From: Ciona savignyi | Lineage: Eukaryota; Chordata; Ascidiacea; Phlebobranchia; Cionidae | NCBI GenBank assembly: GCA_000149265.1 | Contig: CH002787.1 | Span: 395,752-459,751 of the forward strand | Direction: 5' to 3' | Length of the DNA stretch: 64,000 nucleotides | Shown: in pieces, positions 12,101-23,958 of the stretch | Layout: every line of letters begins with the position of its first letter | Position numbering within the stretch: the stretch's first letter is position 1 | The notes under the pieces: model-generated | Database searches by the model: none | What the model was told of the DNA's origin: nothing | Seen by the model: only the letters and a program-made list of their open reading frames with translations | Program-made: the position numbers and the translations under genes

Positions 12101-15100
12101 ATAATTTTTTTTTCACCATTGAGCACTGTAAGTATTATATACGGGTATCTCCACGTTAAATAATAATAAATAATCGTACTATACTGTGCTATTAATTATG
12201 GTGCTGAATATAGTGCTTATGAGTTTTCTTCGAATAAGGAAACATATTTTGATTTTATTTCGTTTTGTTTTCTTACTGTGCGATGGTGTATTTGATCAAA
12301 TTACACCTCTCGTCAACATTCATGGAAGCATTATATTTAAAAAAAGAAAACATTGCAATATCTTATAGTTAGAAAGTATTATATCCTAACGATTATTATG
12401 GCTCCTATAACAACCAAACGCAGTTTAATTTGCCCCCGATTAAAATTTATTATTTTCAGTTCCGCTTCAGCAATTTGCAATCATATTGTTGTAAATTCTA
12501 GATTTGTATTTTTCGTCCAATAAGACTGCTGTATTTTTTGTATTAATTTCTGATTGATTAGAACATTTATTTTCATTAACCTTTGAACAGCTTTTTAGAC
12601 TAGACATTTGATCAGTTTAAGTTTTTCTGTGTTGAGCTATAATTTAAAAAAATCAAGTTTCCATCTCGTTTCACAGTTTCATCCTGTTTTAACTTGTTTC
12701 TTCGCTACAATTTGTTACCCGATAGACCAAAAGTGTTTTCTTCGCTACAATTTGTTACCCGATAGACCAAAAGTTTCAGTCACATAATAAAAGCGGGACA
12801 GAGAGGTACGAGCATTTTTCAGTCACTGGTACCGCACAGAGAAAATTAGGACCAAAGCAAGCCAGGCGTGTTTATTACAGCTCCCTTATGAATTATTATG
12901 GAAAAAGGAGCATATTTACTGTATTTGTTCATTTTCCATTTTTTCGTCAAACACTTGTCAGACATTCTATCCGGACCGGACATCTGCCAGAAACAGTTAT
13001 CAAATCATATTGATACTTAACGAATTGTAAGATAACATGTTGTAAATATGCAAAAACACACATTTTTGCTGATAAGCCCTGGGTAACTATCCGGATGCGT
13101 GAAATCTCCAAGAATAAATTATCGAATAGGATAGAAATAAGCTGACTTCGAGAGAAAAGAGTCTTAAAAACAATAACCAATTTTTTTTTAAATTTAGACT
13201 ACTTTGATTATATTCTTTGACGCAGTATGCTCCAAATTAGATTAGATTTGGTGAAATGTTCTTCCGTTTGGGAGATAAGTGAGGAAAATTGTCCAAGTCG
13301 TAAAAAAATGTTTTTCATCAGGTATTTAGCTTCTTTCACACTGTTTAAGTTTAAACACAAAATTTAAACACAAATAACTTAAGTAATGAAGTTTTAACTT
13401 TTAGAGAATCAAAACAATCCTAGTTGGAAGATGCTGTGATAAAATTGACGTCAATACTGTCGGATAAATTTCCAACAGACCCAAAAACTCAAAAAGGACG
13501 TTTATTGTCATTTCACATTTTATTAGTTTTAGTTAGTTGTTTGTTAGCCGATATCTCAGTATAGTAAATTGGACAATTTTTGTGATTGTGACGTCAAAGT
13601 ATAAAACTACAACTACCCCAATTTAAGTGCGGGGTTTAAGTCTAATCGACATAGTTTGTAAAGCGCATTTCGCAAGAAAGGAGTTACAGAAATTTTAGTT
13701 GATATAGTATTTTAACTATAAACTCGGTCTATAAAATAGACTAATTGCAGTTAAATACCCTGATTTTATTAAACATATTGCGTACAGTCCAAAATGTTTT
13801 TTTACAAATTGTAGTGGTCGACCAATGGTTGCCACGCTATAAAACCAATTGGCGACAATTTGCTTGTTTGGGGAAGAATCTTGTCTTCCCCATAAAATAT
13901 GACTGTTAACTTATACCTTTCTCTTGACAAATTCCTTGGAGGATTCGATGTTAATGTCAATGATTCGATATGCTTATCCATTAGAGACTGAATCGCCGTT
14001 TCCCAAATCGTTATTATTTCTGGAGACTGTGAAACCAAATACGTGCACCGAACCTGTAATCATGAGAATTTGAGTTGGCTATGTGGTGACGTTCAAATCG
14101 TGCAATGCACTTGATTTTAAGCTTTTAAAGTATGGAAAGCTTACCGGCTGTCCGTGCACTATTGATATGCAGCAATCGTTCCCACGGTTACAGTCAAAAT
14201 GTGGTGGCAGGACGCACTGTCGTACTTCAGTTATAGAACCAATTGGTACTGTGACATGTAAACAAGATTAGTACGAAGCTACTAGATCCTATACAATACG
14301 ACTCTCAACAAGTCAAGGTGAAACATGCCTAAAGCAAAAGTATGGGTTGCGTTGAATGGTAACATAACGCCGTGTTTATTAAGTCACCACAAAATTAGGT
14401 ATCCGAGTAGAGCAGTCATTAGCAATCAAAATAACTTCACGTTCTCTTGTCGGTTTTCCTGACTACCCCATCATCAGTTTAGTTTATGCATTTGCTTATA
14501 TGCGTCTGCAAGCAGAAACTAATGGGTTCCCAAGTATTCACGGTATACTAAAAATTACAATAGAAACAAAGAAAATAGACTTGTTTCTATGTTATTGTCG
14601 GCTTTTCGGAAATTGAATTTAAAGTAACGTCCCTTCCAGTTTTTAATTAAAATATATAAAAAAAAAACTAAAAAATATCGACAATACAATAACTAAAATT
14701 CGAGAAATAGTTGGACATGCTTATATTCCTGGGCATGGTTAAAATTTCCTTTGGGTAATTTATCTACAAATTGCCACTGCATATCTAGTATATATCAACT
14801 TAAATTTTTAAAAAGATTAACTTATAAGTTCACTTTGTTTTATGAGAAGTTAAAACAGGTTGATCAATGGTTTGGTTCGATTGAATGTTGGTGGTTTTCC
14901 TAAAAATGGTTTATGGTTGGTATGGCGGTTTTAAGTGTTTAGCTGTTAATTTATAAATGCAGATGTGTTTTTTTACTCTTTAACTCGATTGGAAATAAAT
15001 CATACATGTAGATCACTAGATTCAGTCCCTATTCAATGAAGCGTACGCATAGATCACTAGTTTTAGTGGATTTTATTAAATGGGAACTTCCCGGAAAAGG

Positions 15101-16916
15101 GTTAAGAATAGGTGGGACTAAAACCAACCTTTTTGTTTGTATTTACATTCTGTATTTTGTTATTTTAGTTTAGTGTTTCCAGTTTAATCACATACGCAAT
15201 AATATTGTATTTATGATTGGTTATGCATATTTTGTTTTGGGGGATTTCTCGGAGAAAACTAGGCAATTTTAATTCTAGCTATGTTTTTTGGAGAAAACTA
15301 GGAAATTTTAATACTAGCTATCTTTATTTTTCTTAGAAATTTAAGGTAAATATTTTGTACTGATACAGAGATATCGGCGACAACAGTGAAAATACTAAAA
15401 AATGGTCTTCCCTGATATTGTAAATTCCCCATTTTTTTTAGTTAAAGGTAATTAAAAGTCATTGCATAATATCAACATGCCAGTTATTCGTATTTGTACA
15501 TTGTGTTAATCTCTTTAAGTAATCAGCCATAGAATCCCGAAACACAAACCAGTTTACTTAATGAAACCCGTATATTTAACTGTGAGCACGAAATGTTAGG
15601 TGAAAACCTTGGCAGAATACCTTAAACCAAACCTCGCCTACCCCACACTTAAATAAACACATAGGCCCCTACCGGCAGAGAACACACACGGTGCACATTG
15701 AATGGTTCATTAAACTGGTTATCAACTCAAATTTGGTTCTTTAGCCTCATTTTAGTAAACAAACGTATAGTACTATAGCAGGTTCGGGGAGGGTGTACAT
15801 ACACAACGTATATTTACAAAAAATATTCATACTTACTTAATTTCTCTCTGTGCTTTCCTCGCCATTTCAATGCAGCTGAATTCTTATCAAAATACACCCG
15901 TTTCTTGTCAAATCTTGAGTTCCCGGTAGATTTCAAAAAGTCTGCGCCTTCTATGAGCGCGGAAACACCGTTATCTTCTGAAAGGTTTAATAAAAAAGTT
16001 TATAAATATTGAAATACTTTAAGAGCCACCTATGTAGTTGAACAAATTTCCAAGCTATTATGTATTACTAGTTTTGTGAGAACATAGTGATGTTTTCTTT
16101 ATTAAGAAAATGATCGGAAAAAGCACCTTGTTTAATTATAATCTGAAATATTCATAACCTTATTATATTGTGTACGATTTTATTAATCGAATAGACATCC
16201 TGTGAATAGAAAAGGAGATATTGATTTATAATGTTAATTAACGTTTTTCGTTTGATATTTGGTTGTTGTTTTTTGACAAATTGCTATAGCTTTCATTTAT
16301 ATACGGTACGCTGGTTTTCGTAAATTGCTTATCAACAAATTAAACACGATGTGCAGCATCCATTGCGTACACTGCAAAATACGAGTTTATTCTCTCGCGT
16401 GGTTTTTGTTGAAAAGCATTTTCTACGTCAGTACGCAAATTAGTCAATAACTCAGTCTGATCAGGAAAGACTATGCGCACTTCACAACTCTCTATATGCA
16501 ACAGAAGCATCTTTCAAGTAAGAAACATCCATCGCAAGAAACGTAAGAGCTCTGTTTAAATCGAAGCGAATTAAATTAAAGAGCCTTGTTCTTGCGGACG
16601 ATAAACCACAAGTCTCCAATTCCGAGTGGCTAAACCTAATTCCTTAGACGGCGCTTTAAAGACAAATTATAAAGACCGTTTGAAAACTTATGTTATTTAC
16701 TTTTATTAGCAAAAGTTGGTGTAGAAAATAGAAATTGTCTAAAGAGAAATCTGATGTGTTCCGCCCCACCTAATTTCATTGTGCTATTAATGCATTTTGA
16801 TACGATATTAAATTAAAAAACGGCAATGTTAGTTGCCACCATTACTTTTAACTGCCTCATTAAAATTTCATCGACTTTGTCACAGTCTTACCTCCAGATA
16901 GACTAGTCACTTCCAT
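6106..16916 (-). CDS. Phosphoinositide phospholipase C, eta/delta-like, truncated in the Y domain
   Basis: The gene hydrolyses PIP2 in related families. Exons in transcript order: 16892-16916 (ATG), 15837-15977, 14145-14248, 13917-14053, 11845-11974, 10585-10761, 10192-10281, 9842-10048, 9649-9769, 9173-9335, 8784-8912, 7649-7789, 7294-7348, 6828-6935 and 6106-6282. They encode a PH domain ([11 protein letters not shown]), EF-hands ([12 protein letters not shown] loop), and an X domain with catalytic-type residues ([47 protein letters not shown]). An acidic linker follows, then the start of Y ([18 protein letters not shown]). EF-hand wording ([16 protein letters not shown]) resembles PLC-eta more than delta. 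About 635 residues are visible. The rest of Y and all of C2 are missing: beyond 6106 the frame meets a stop at 6095-6097. The junction 10192/10048 is one base short for canonical splicing. It may be a decaying gene, a truncated form, or an assembly problem. Confidence 0.85.
7031..7190 (+). repeat. Dispersed repeat copy (body module)
   Basis: The sequence GGTTCTACCAAATTAAAG, then CACTGCAATAGCTCCGGTAA, a GAGGTAATC block and a GTTAACCCCCTTTTG block recurs at about 8488-8603, 36708-36830, 37366-37510 (minus), 49090-49290 and 55287-55395. This copy lies in a PLC intron. It generates a spurious 66-codon reading frame. Confidence 0.7.
8150..8603. repeat. Dispersed repeat, head (minus) and body (plus) modules
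   Basis: 8150-8330 resembles, in minus orientation, the head module at 36560-36670 and 37500-37690 (matching blocks around GTGCCTTGTCCCAAGGA, GACCAGTTGTTATCTTGCAA and GCTGAAAGGCGACC). 8488-8603 matches the body module (CACTGCAATTGCCCCGGTAA). The two parts are diverged and separated, so they may be independent copies. Located in a PLC intron. Confidence 0.5.
12697..12774 (+). repeat. Tandem duplication, 40-bp unit, two copies
   Basis: The unit starting TTTCTTCGCTACAATTTG and ending GATAGACCAAAAGT occurs twice in direct succession (12697-12736 and 12737-12774) with essentially no divergence, within a PLC intron. This is a recent local duplication. Confidence 0.9.
15251..15321 (+). repeat. Imperfect tandem duplication, about 39-bp period
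   Basis: GGAGAAAACTAGG followed by AATTTTAAT and CTAGCTAT appears at 15251 and again at 15290 with a few substitutions. It is intronic in the PLC gene. Confidence 0.75.
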
Positions 16917-19900
16917 AGGACCAATTTCTTTGTGTGTTTTTAGAGGAAATTAAATTAAATCATAAATTAACAGAAATATAAAAGGACATTAAAAGAATCA
17001 CTTCACTGAAATGGTAAAACTGTTTTAATTAATCAATAATTATAAAACAAACGGTTCTGTTTTATATATATATAATACATTTGACGTTGGATAAAATGAC
17101 AAGATAATGGCATATAATCTATAATTAATGCTTAAAATAGACAATACCACTATAAGATGAACGGTGCAGCGACCGCCTTGCTGAATGACAGGCCAATAAT
17201 ATACAGTGTTTCAAATACCCTTACACATATTACAATTAAGCAGTAAGTGGGCCATTGTGGGCAGAATAACCACTTGATAAGCAAAACAGCCTCATGGATA
17301 AAATCATTGACATTGTTTCAATCATGTTGGTTACAATACTTTAGAATGTAAATGCATTGTATTGTACATGCCATGCGGTGATTTTCAACCATATCAAACC
17401 AAACAAATTACAAATCATCGAGGTCGAAAAACAACTTTCAAGGTTTTTTTTAAATAAAAATATACTGTATTTATTTTAAAAACATTTTTCACTTGAATAT
17501 GTTATCGTTGAAATACCGTAATAAATTATTGACAAACTCATCGCCTAAAGCGAGATCTGCATGGGATCTGTAAAAGAGGTTGCATGTGGCCGGGTATAGC
17601 TCTTTAAACGTTAAAACGCACTACTGTTTGCAAAACATGTAATGTTTTGGTAATATAAACCCCTGTCTGATCATTTACCATAACAGCGATATTTTTTTGT
17701 TACTGAAGTTTGGATTTATGAATTTAGCTAATAAATTCTTCTTTACCATAACTAAAAGGGCCAGTTTAAAAAGTAGGATTTAAAAAACACACAGTGCTCT
17801 TTTGTTTTAATTATCAATTGGTTTATTGTAAGATCCAGTATGGTCGGACAGACCTCAGAATTAATTTTTATCAGAACAAAAACGATAAATTAATCGACTG
17901 TCCAATCTTAAGAGATATGTTCTATTTTTAGTGCGCTGGTTTAGGGAAATTACTAATCAGTGATTACCCAAGGGTATTCCTGTCCCGACATGGCATTCAT
18001 TTGTAGTGTTCATGCTATTCAAAGCGATTAATGCTAAACCCTCTATTTTCCATATGGCTGATTTTGCGCAGTTCTAATCGATTTTATTTCAAGCAAATTA
18101 TCAATCATACATCTTAGCCTTGCTGCATTAATCCTCATGAATAAATAATGCAAAAACATTTACTTAATGCCGTCGCGTATACGTGTCAATTGCTTGATCA
18201 TTTGATTTCAAATTCTAATGTGGAAGATCAGATAGGGCACGCTTATAAAACTAAACCTAAAACAGTAAATGTTAATATAACAACATCTGTAACATTTATA
18301 AGGAAAAAATATAATATAAACACCGTATCAAACTTTTACCCTTTCTGGTTTCACAAACCTAAGACATAGACTTTTTCTATGAATCACCGCAAAACTGTTT
18401 TCTTCTTCTATTTTTCAAGTCATAATATCATTATTGCTGTTTACAGTTCATTTTCTCCACCAGCTATAGCGCTTTGGACTATAAAGAACATACCTTCATA
18501 CGGAAAACAAATAGGCGCATTTTTAACCACGGTTGTTTGACCGTATTTTTACTGCAGTTGTTATCTAGCAAAAATATAACCAAGGCACTTTAAAGCTTTT
18601 ACGAAAATGTAGGTAACTTATAATATTATTTTCACATGTAGCTTTGACGTAGCCTAAATTTATTTAATCGATAAAACTGACAGACGTATCTATACAAATG
18701 CCAGTATGGCCTTCGATGAGCCATATTTTAAACCTACTAAACTTTTAGGTATTATATTGCTGTCTAACTTATTAAACCAAAAATAAACCAAAACACTTTT
18801 CCACTCTAAGAGTAATTACATATAATAGTAAATACGACAACGAAACAATGCCAAGTGGCTTATTTCGCATTTAATATACTGACACGTGTGCATTATTTAT
18901 GAATTGTTTAAAAGTCTCTCGTTTCTTTTAGGGGAATCAAACAATTTGCACTTTGCTTACTAAAGTAAAAGGCATTACAACTGCTATAATTTAATTACGG
19001 TTAACGTTAATGCGTTTAATAGAAAGCGAAAAATACAAAAAAACGGCGATTTTCCGCCTCTCACGAATTTGTAGACTTAAAAACGACTTTGTTGACTTAA
19101 AGTGTCGCAATAAAATAGCAAACCGTACGGCCTTTTACTAATGCTGTACTACAAGCAAAATACAATTAATGCCTCACACGCTTGTGTTGTTCTCAACAGC
19201 TTGTTTTACACGCTTGTACTTCCCACAGGGGATACACGTTCACGGCGAGTACACTTTCATTGCAATTAAATACGCCGTCGATAATCATTATTGGCGGAAT
19301 TGCAACACACATTAATCCTGTCAGATGACCTGCCGTATATAATATGGATATGGTATACCTAGTTTGATACCACTCGAGCATTTTTCTTTCTGATGTGGTG
19401 CCTGCGGTCACCATCAAAACACAATGTTTACTATGAACAACATGATCTTTACGAAAAATAAGTTAGTAACTCACAAAAACCATCATGAAACAATTTTTAA
19501 TTCCTCTTTCAAACAAAAAGGCTACAACACTACTTCGATTTGTAATGGCATCTTATCTGTCGAATAATCAGCGTGGAGAAAAAGAATCAATGCCTAAATC
19601 CAAATCGACGCGCTTCGGGATTTTGAGCAGCCCATTAACACTGAGTCTTCTGTTTAATGGCCATGTCAGCCACTCGTCATTTGCTGCCACTCCCCAAAGC
19701 ACTCTTCAGTACCCAAGTGCTTAAAGTTAGAGTTAACTACTTTTTGAAATAAACATGGGTTATACAATATAATTATCGATTGGAAATAATAACATGTTTA
19801 TTTGTTTTTAATACAGCGCACTTATTTCAAATATGTCAAAATTACCTTTCTAAAACAATATATCTTTAGAAATTAGTTATAAAATTAGTTATATTTTAAA

Positions 19901-20175
19901 TTTTACCAAAAAAATATTTGTATATTTCCCCTCCCCTTTCCCAAATCACAAAGTAGCATAACGATACACTTTCACCACGTGGTTGGGTGTTACCATAACG
20001 ACAATACACGCCATACTTATTCGTATTGCAAAAACATGTTATTTATATTTTAATGTATAATTTGGTCGATAGAAGTTTAATTTTACTAGTCTACTATATT
20101 TATTGTTTTAAATATACTCGTAAAGAAATTTAAGATTACCAGTATAACCTATGTAAAACAACACTGCCAGCTATA
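16917..20175. other. Long intergenic region between divergent genes
   Basis: About 3.2 kb separates the PLC start codon (minus) from the first exon of the plus-strand gene at 20176. It probably contains both promoters and UTRs. Short open frames at 18148-18369, 19193-19417 and 19485-19724 have no supporting splice context or recognised domain, so I do not call them genes. Confidence 0.5.
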
Positions 20176-22059
20176 ATGACAAAAGGACGAAAGCATGTTC
20201 CTTCTCAGAAAGAACACGGAGTATGGGTGAGCTTCGTATCCCAAATGTATTTAATTTTAATGAATTTATGCATGTTTTTTACTGATATAAATATTTCTCA
20301 TCAGGTTGGCTTAAAAAACAATGTTGGTTTGTAGGCCTAGTTTGTAAAGAAAATGAGGGAAAGTGGTGTTTTTATACAGTTTGGTGTTTAGGTAGTCTGG
20401 CCGTTTTGAAAACAGATTTAGTGGTGCCAGTGGCTTATGGATCTAGTAATGTTAAACTCGATCTACCGGGTGACATATGCATCTTTTCACTACAAATAAC
20501 CCGTTGCGTATCCTTAATATCCTTAATATGTTGGTTTATCGGGTGTAACGATTATTAATTGGCAAGGTCCATGACATGCATGACTCGTCGAAATCGGGCC
20601 ATATACTTGTCATTTTAGCTCGGGAATTCGAATGTTTACCACTTACCACAGGTGACTCATATACGGCAATTTATGCTAAAAAATCAGACCAAGTCGAGGC
20701 TTTCTTGCTTCTTGGTTCGAAACTAAGTGTCGAGAATAGATGATGGTGTATTCTTGCATACGACAACTGTTGGATTTGCATATTTTAGGGGTAGCCTAAT
20801 TCTTTTCGTTTCTTCTTCGCAGTTCCCACACCGCGGGATGCCTTTAAAAATGGAAAGCAGGTCAAGCGGAACGACTACTGGAGTAATGCTGAACGTTGAA
20901 GAAAACGCTACCGACAACAGTTCTCATGTTAAAATACCACCGCTGTTTTTACAGCGAATTTCAAATGTATGAATGCTTTTTTCGTGAGTTTTGTTATTGA
21001 AATACAACATTAAACTATGTTTAGGTGTCAAAAAGCAATTCCTTTTCCAACCACGACAACAGAAACTCATTCCAAGACCACGGGGTTTATTTTGGACAGG
21101 TAATTCGTTTTTTAGGACAAGAGATAAAAATAGCTAAAAAGTAAGATATTTGAATACAGTAGCCTACAAATATATACAGTCCTACTAACCAGTATAATAT
21201 AACGGCATATTATGCCTATTTGAAAAACGATTTCTTTTGAATAACTTTTTTTTAATTACTGTCAATTTCCTGTTATTTTACTTCAATTAGGATATTTTGT
21301 AACAAAGTAAAATCAATTTAAAAAAATACAAATTAGGCCAAAAGCGCCGTAATTGGCTTGGTGTTGTAAAAAGTGGTCATCGATTTAAAACTTGAACTCC
21401 TAAGAAGGTATCGTTTTTATGATTTCTTTTCATTCGCCTAAATTTTGACAAAATACATTACGACATAGAAACGGGAAAAAAGATATAATATGTTAAACGA
21501 AAACAAAAGGATCCAAAATAGCCACCGAAATTTGTCACAGGGTCTCGGTAAGCAAAAGATAGCAAACGAACAAAGCCAACACGGCTCTGAAGATGTTGTC
21601 ACTTGGAACAAAGGCAACGACCCAGAAGCGATAGAAGGGATTAACAGCATTTACCGGGAAGACTTCTGCGGTATAGGCTTGTGATTACTATATATATAGC
21701 AATGCGCAATTTGGTGTCTGTATAAGACAACCATTAAAAGCACTGTTGTCTGTATATTCTAGAATATGGTTAAAGTTCGTTTTTGCAGGTGGCTTAGAGT
21801 AGGCATGTTTTGTAAAAGTCTTAAACTTGCAGGTACCCGTACTTCAAGCCAAACGAAACATAGGCGATATTCAAAACATTACGCTGAGCCCACCACTGGG
21901 TTGGTAAAAGTGTCATCAAATACGACACAGTGGGTCAAAGATGGAGAAAAAATCGATCAAACATATCTTCAAACGCTGGCTAATACCCAGGTGATGTTGA
22001 TGTTCCATGTAAATCTTTGCAGCATTGTCGGTCACCTCGTGTTCCCATGCTTCATATAG
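20176..22059 (+). CDS. Unrecognised protein, five exons
   Basis: The proposed CDS joins 20176-20226, 20823-20966, 21025-21099, 21469-21670 and 21833-22059, giving 232 residues. It starts MTKGRKHVPSQKEHGVW and every junction is GT-AG with matched phase, which argues for a real gene. The product is hydrophilic, rich in Ser, Asn, Gln, Lys and Arg, with no signal peptide; the last 20 or so residues are hydrophobic. A site resembling a donor (CAG|GTGATG at 21991) could instead splice out that hydrophobic end, so the 3' end is uncertain. Another acceptor at 21788 would lead to a stop. I recognise no domain and assign no function. The gene is divergent from the PLC gene. Confidence 0.6.
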
Positions 22060-23047
22060 ATGTTTTCATCCTACATATTATGTTTACTGGATAATACTGC
22101 CCAAATGTTCACATCCAGCTTTCGAATTTAATTCAGTAGTTAAAGTTTAACGTTTAATATTTTCTCAATATTGTAATTAACTTTAGATCATATGTGCTAA
22201 TATCATAATGTTGTAGGCTAGGCCTAAACGAAATAGCCCAAACGAAAAAAATATAGCCTAATTAAAATGGCCCAAACAAAAAAAAAGTGCGCGATCACCC
22301 AACCTAAAATATTTATTCATTTTACGTGACATTTATTTATACTAATTATTAAGGAATTTAGCGGGGCAAAGGCATAGGTACGTCTTCTCGTTCTATAATT
22401 TCGTGCCAAATATAGTTTTGGCTGGTTTATACGTACGTTTGCCAAAATAATGGTATTACACTTTGCAGGAACCGCATCATGAACACAATCCATGGAAGTA
22501 CTCCTACCATGCATAATCCAACAGTAGCAAGAAAATTTATAATTGACTCGAGAAATAAACACTGCTTAGCGTTTTTTATACCTTGCCAAGGAAAAAAACT
22601 TGCCGATTTTAAATATTACAAAGTGATCAACATCTGTTCAACTGTTTAATGATTTATTGTCACTTTCTGCATAGTTTTCTCTTGCCAACGGAGACAAAAT
22701 TTCATAGTGATTTTTAGTTGATAATATTTTTACATATAAGTAAAACTACATGTTGCTGTAACAATTCATTTTTTTAATCGGGTCGATGCTTTTTATAATA
22801 AAGGTAAACATTTCTATGTTGGATCGAGTTCTAAATTGGGGAATTTTTAGAAAGGAGACGAAAGTTGATCAAGAGTAGTGTTCCTTAAATGTTCATTAAG
22901 GGACACTAATCAAGAGTATTTTGAATATTAGGGCATCGTGCATCGTGCATGATATGGTTAAATTGCTTGAAATGGGTTTAATAACCCAATTTGGGTATGT
23001 AGTATTTTATCGAATTCATAAGTATCTATAATGCCGCCGGTGTTTTT
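22060..23047. other. Intergenic region
   Basis: No coding exon was identified. The minus-strand frame at 22317-22562 has no recognisable motif or splice context. Confidence 0.5.
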
Positions 23048-23741
23048 AACAGATGCGACTAGGGACGGAACGGTAGTCTGATTTTTCTCTGCTGGGTGGC
23101 GCCTTTTTATTTTTTGGAATTATCTGGGGAGTAACTATTTTCGATATTAATGTTAGGGTTGGGGTTAAAGTTAGTTCTGGGGTTGAGATTAGTGTTTGGG
23201 ACAGGGTTAGAATTACTTTCTATAGCAATCTAAGTGATCTAAGCGGTCCTGTAGTATTTAGAGGCACCCGCGACTGTGTTATACTAGTTTTCGCACTTAC
23301 TGAGCGTATTCCTCGTTAGTGTAGTGGTAAGCGTCGCCGCCTGTCACACGGGAGACTGTGGTTCGATTCCCCTACGGGGAGCTTTTTTTCTGTTTTTTTA
23401 ACTCTTTTGTTTCTTAGTTATAAACAAACTTATCATAACCCCGCATTCAGCTTGTCTGAGCATTTTTGGAATTTTTCCAAGCATTGGCTAAAGTAATCGA
23501 TCTCTTCGCAGTTTTTTGATTGTAAACACTATTTACTTAAAATGCGTAAATGGTGTAATAAACATGGGACTAGAGTTATTGTTAGTCCTGCGGTTAAGTT
23601 TAGTGTTCAGGAATGGGTTAAAATTAGTATCCGTAATTTTAGTTAGTAGTTTCCCTCCTCCCCGCTTTAGTACTGCTGATAAATAGCGCCATCCAGCAGA
23701 GAAAAACCAGACTACCGTTCTGTCTCTAGCCGCATATGTTT
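23048..23741. mobile_element. Foldback (MITE-like) repeat with about 55-bp inverted arms
   Basis: The left arm 23048-23103 and right arm 23686-23741 are inverted copies: CGGAACGGTAGTCTG and TTTTTCTCTGCTGG on the left match CCAGCAGAGAAAAA and CAGACTACCGTTCTG on the right. The interior has GTTAGGGTT-like low-complexity sequence and a tRNA-Asp-like segment. No protein-coding capacity is seen, so it is non-autonomous. No clear target-site duplication was identified. Confidence 0.7.
23310..23381 (+). pseudogene. tRNA-Asp(GTC)-like sequence, probably degenerate
   Basis: The 72-nt segment matches eukaryotic tRNA-Asp: a 7-bp acceptor (TCCTCGT/ACGGGGA), the AGTGGTAAG D-loop region, the CTGTCAC anticodon loop (GTC), GTTCGATTCC in the T-arm, discriminator G, then a T-run that could end Pol III transcription. 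The anticodon stem (GCCGC/ACGGG) has two mismatches and the T-stem (TGTGG/CCCCT) two more. A functional tRNA should not have these, so it is called a pseudogene or tRNA-derived repeat segment. It lies inside the foldback element. Confidence 0.7.
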
Positions 23742-23958
23742 TTAACATAACAAAATATGTATATTTAATATAGTTTCCTAAATAAATCACATGTTTACAA
23801 CACTTAACAACGTTGGTGCAGGTGCTTAGCTGCTTAGAGATAAAGGGTCTTAGCTAGCTATAAAAAATTGTACAACCTTGTTTGGAATATTTTAAAGGTA
23901 AACGTTTCTTTACAATTTAAACATTTTTTAAGGAATATATTTCTCAACTAATTTATTA

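Noticed and set aside
19193-19417. Minus-strand ORF with a hydrophobic stretch as a receptor fragment
   Set aside because: Single isolated frame, no neighbouring exons and no recognisable family motif.
19485-19724. Plus-strand 79-codon ORF
   Set aside because: No domain, no splice connection to the gene at 20176, and composition not distinctive.
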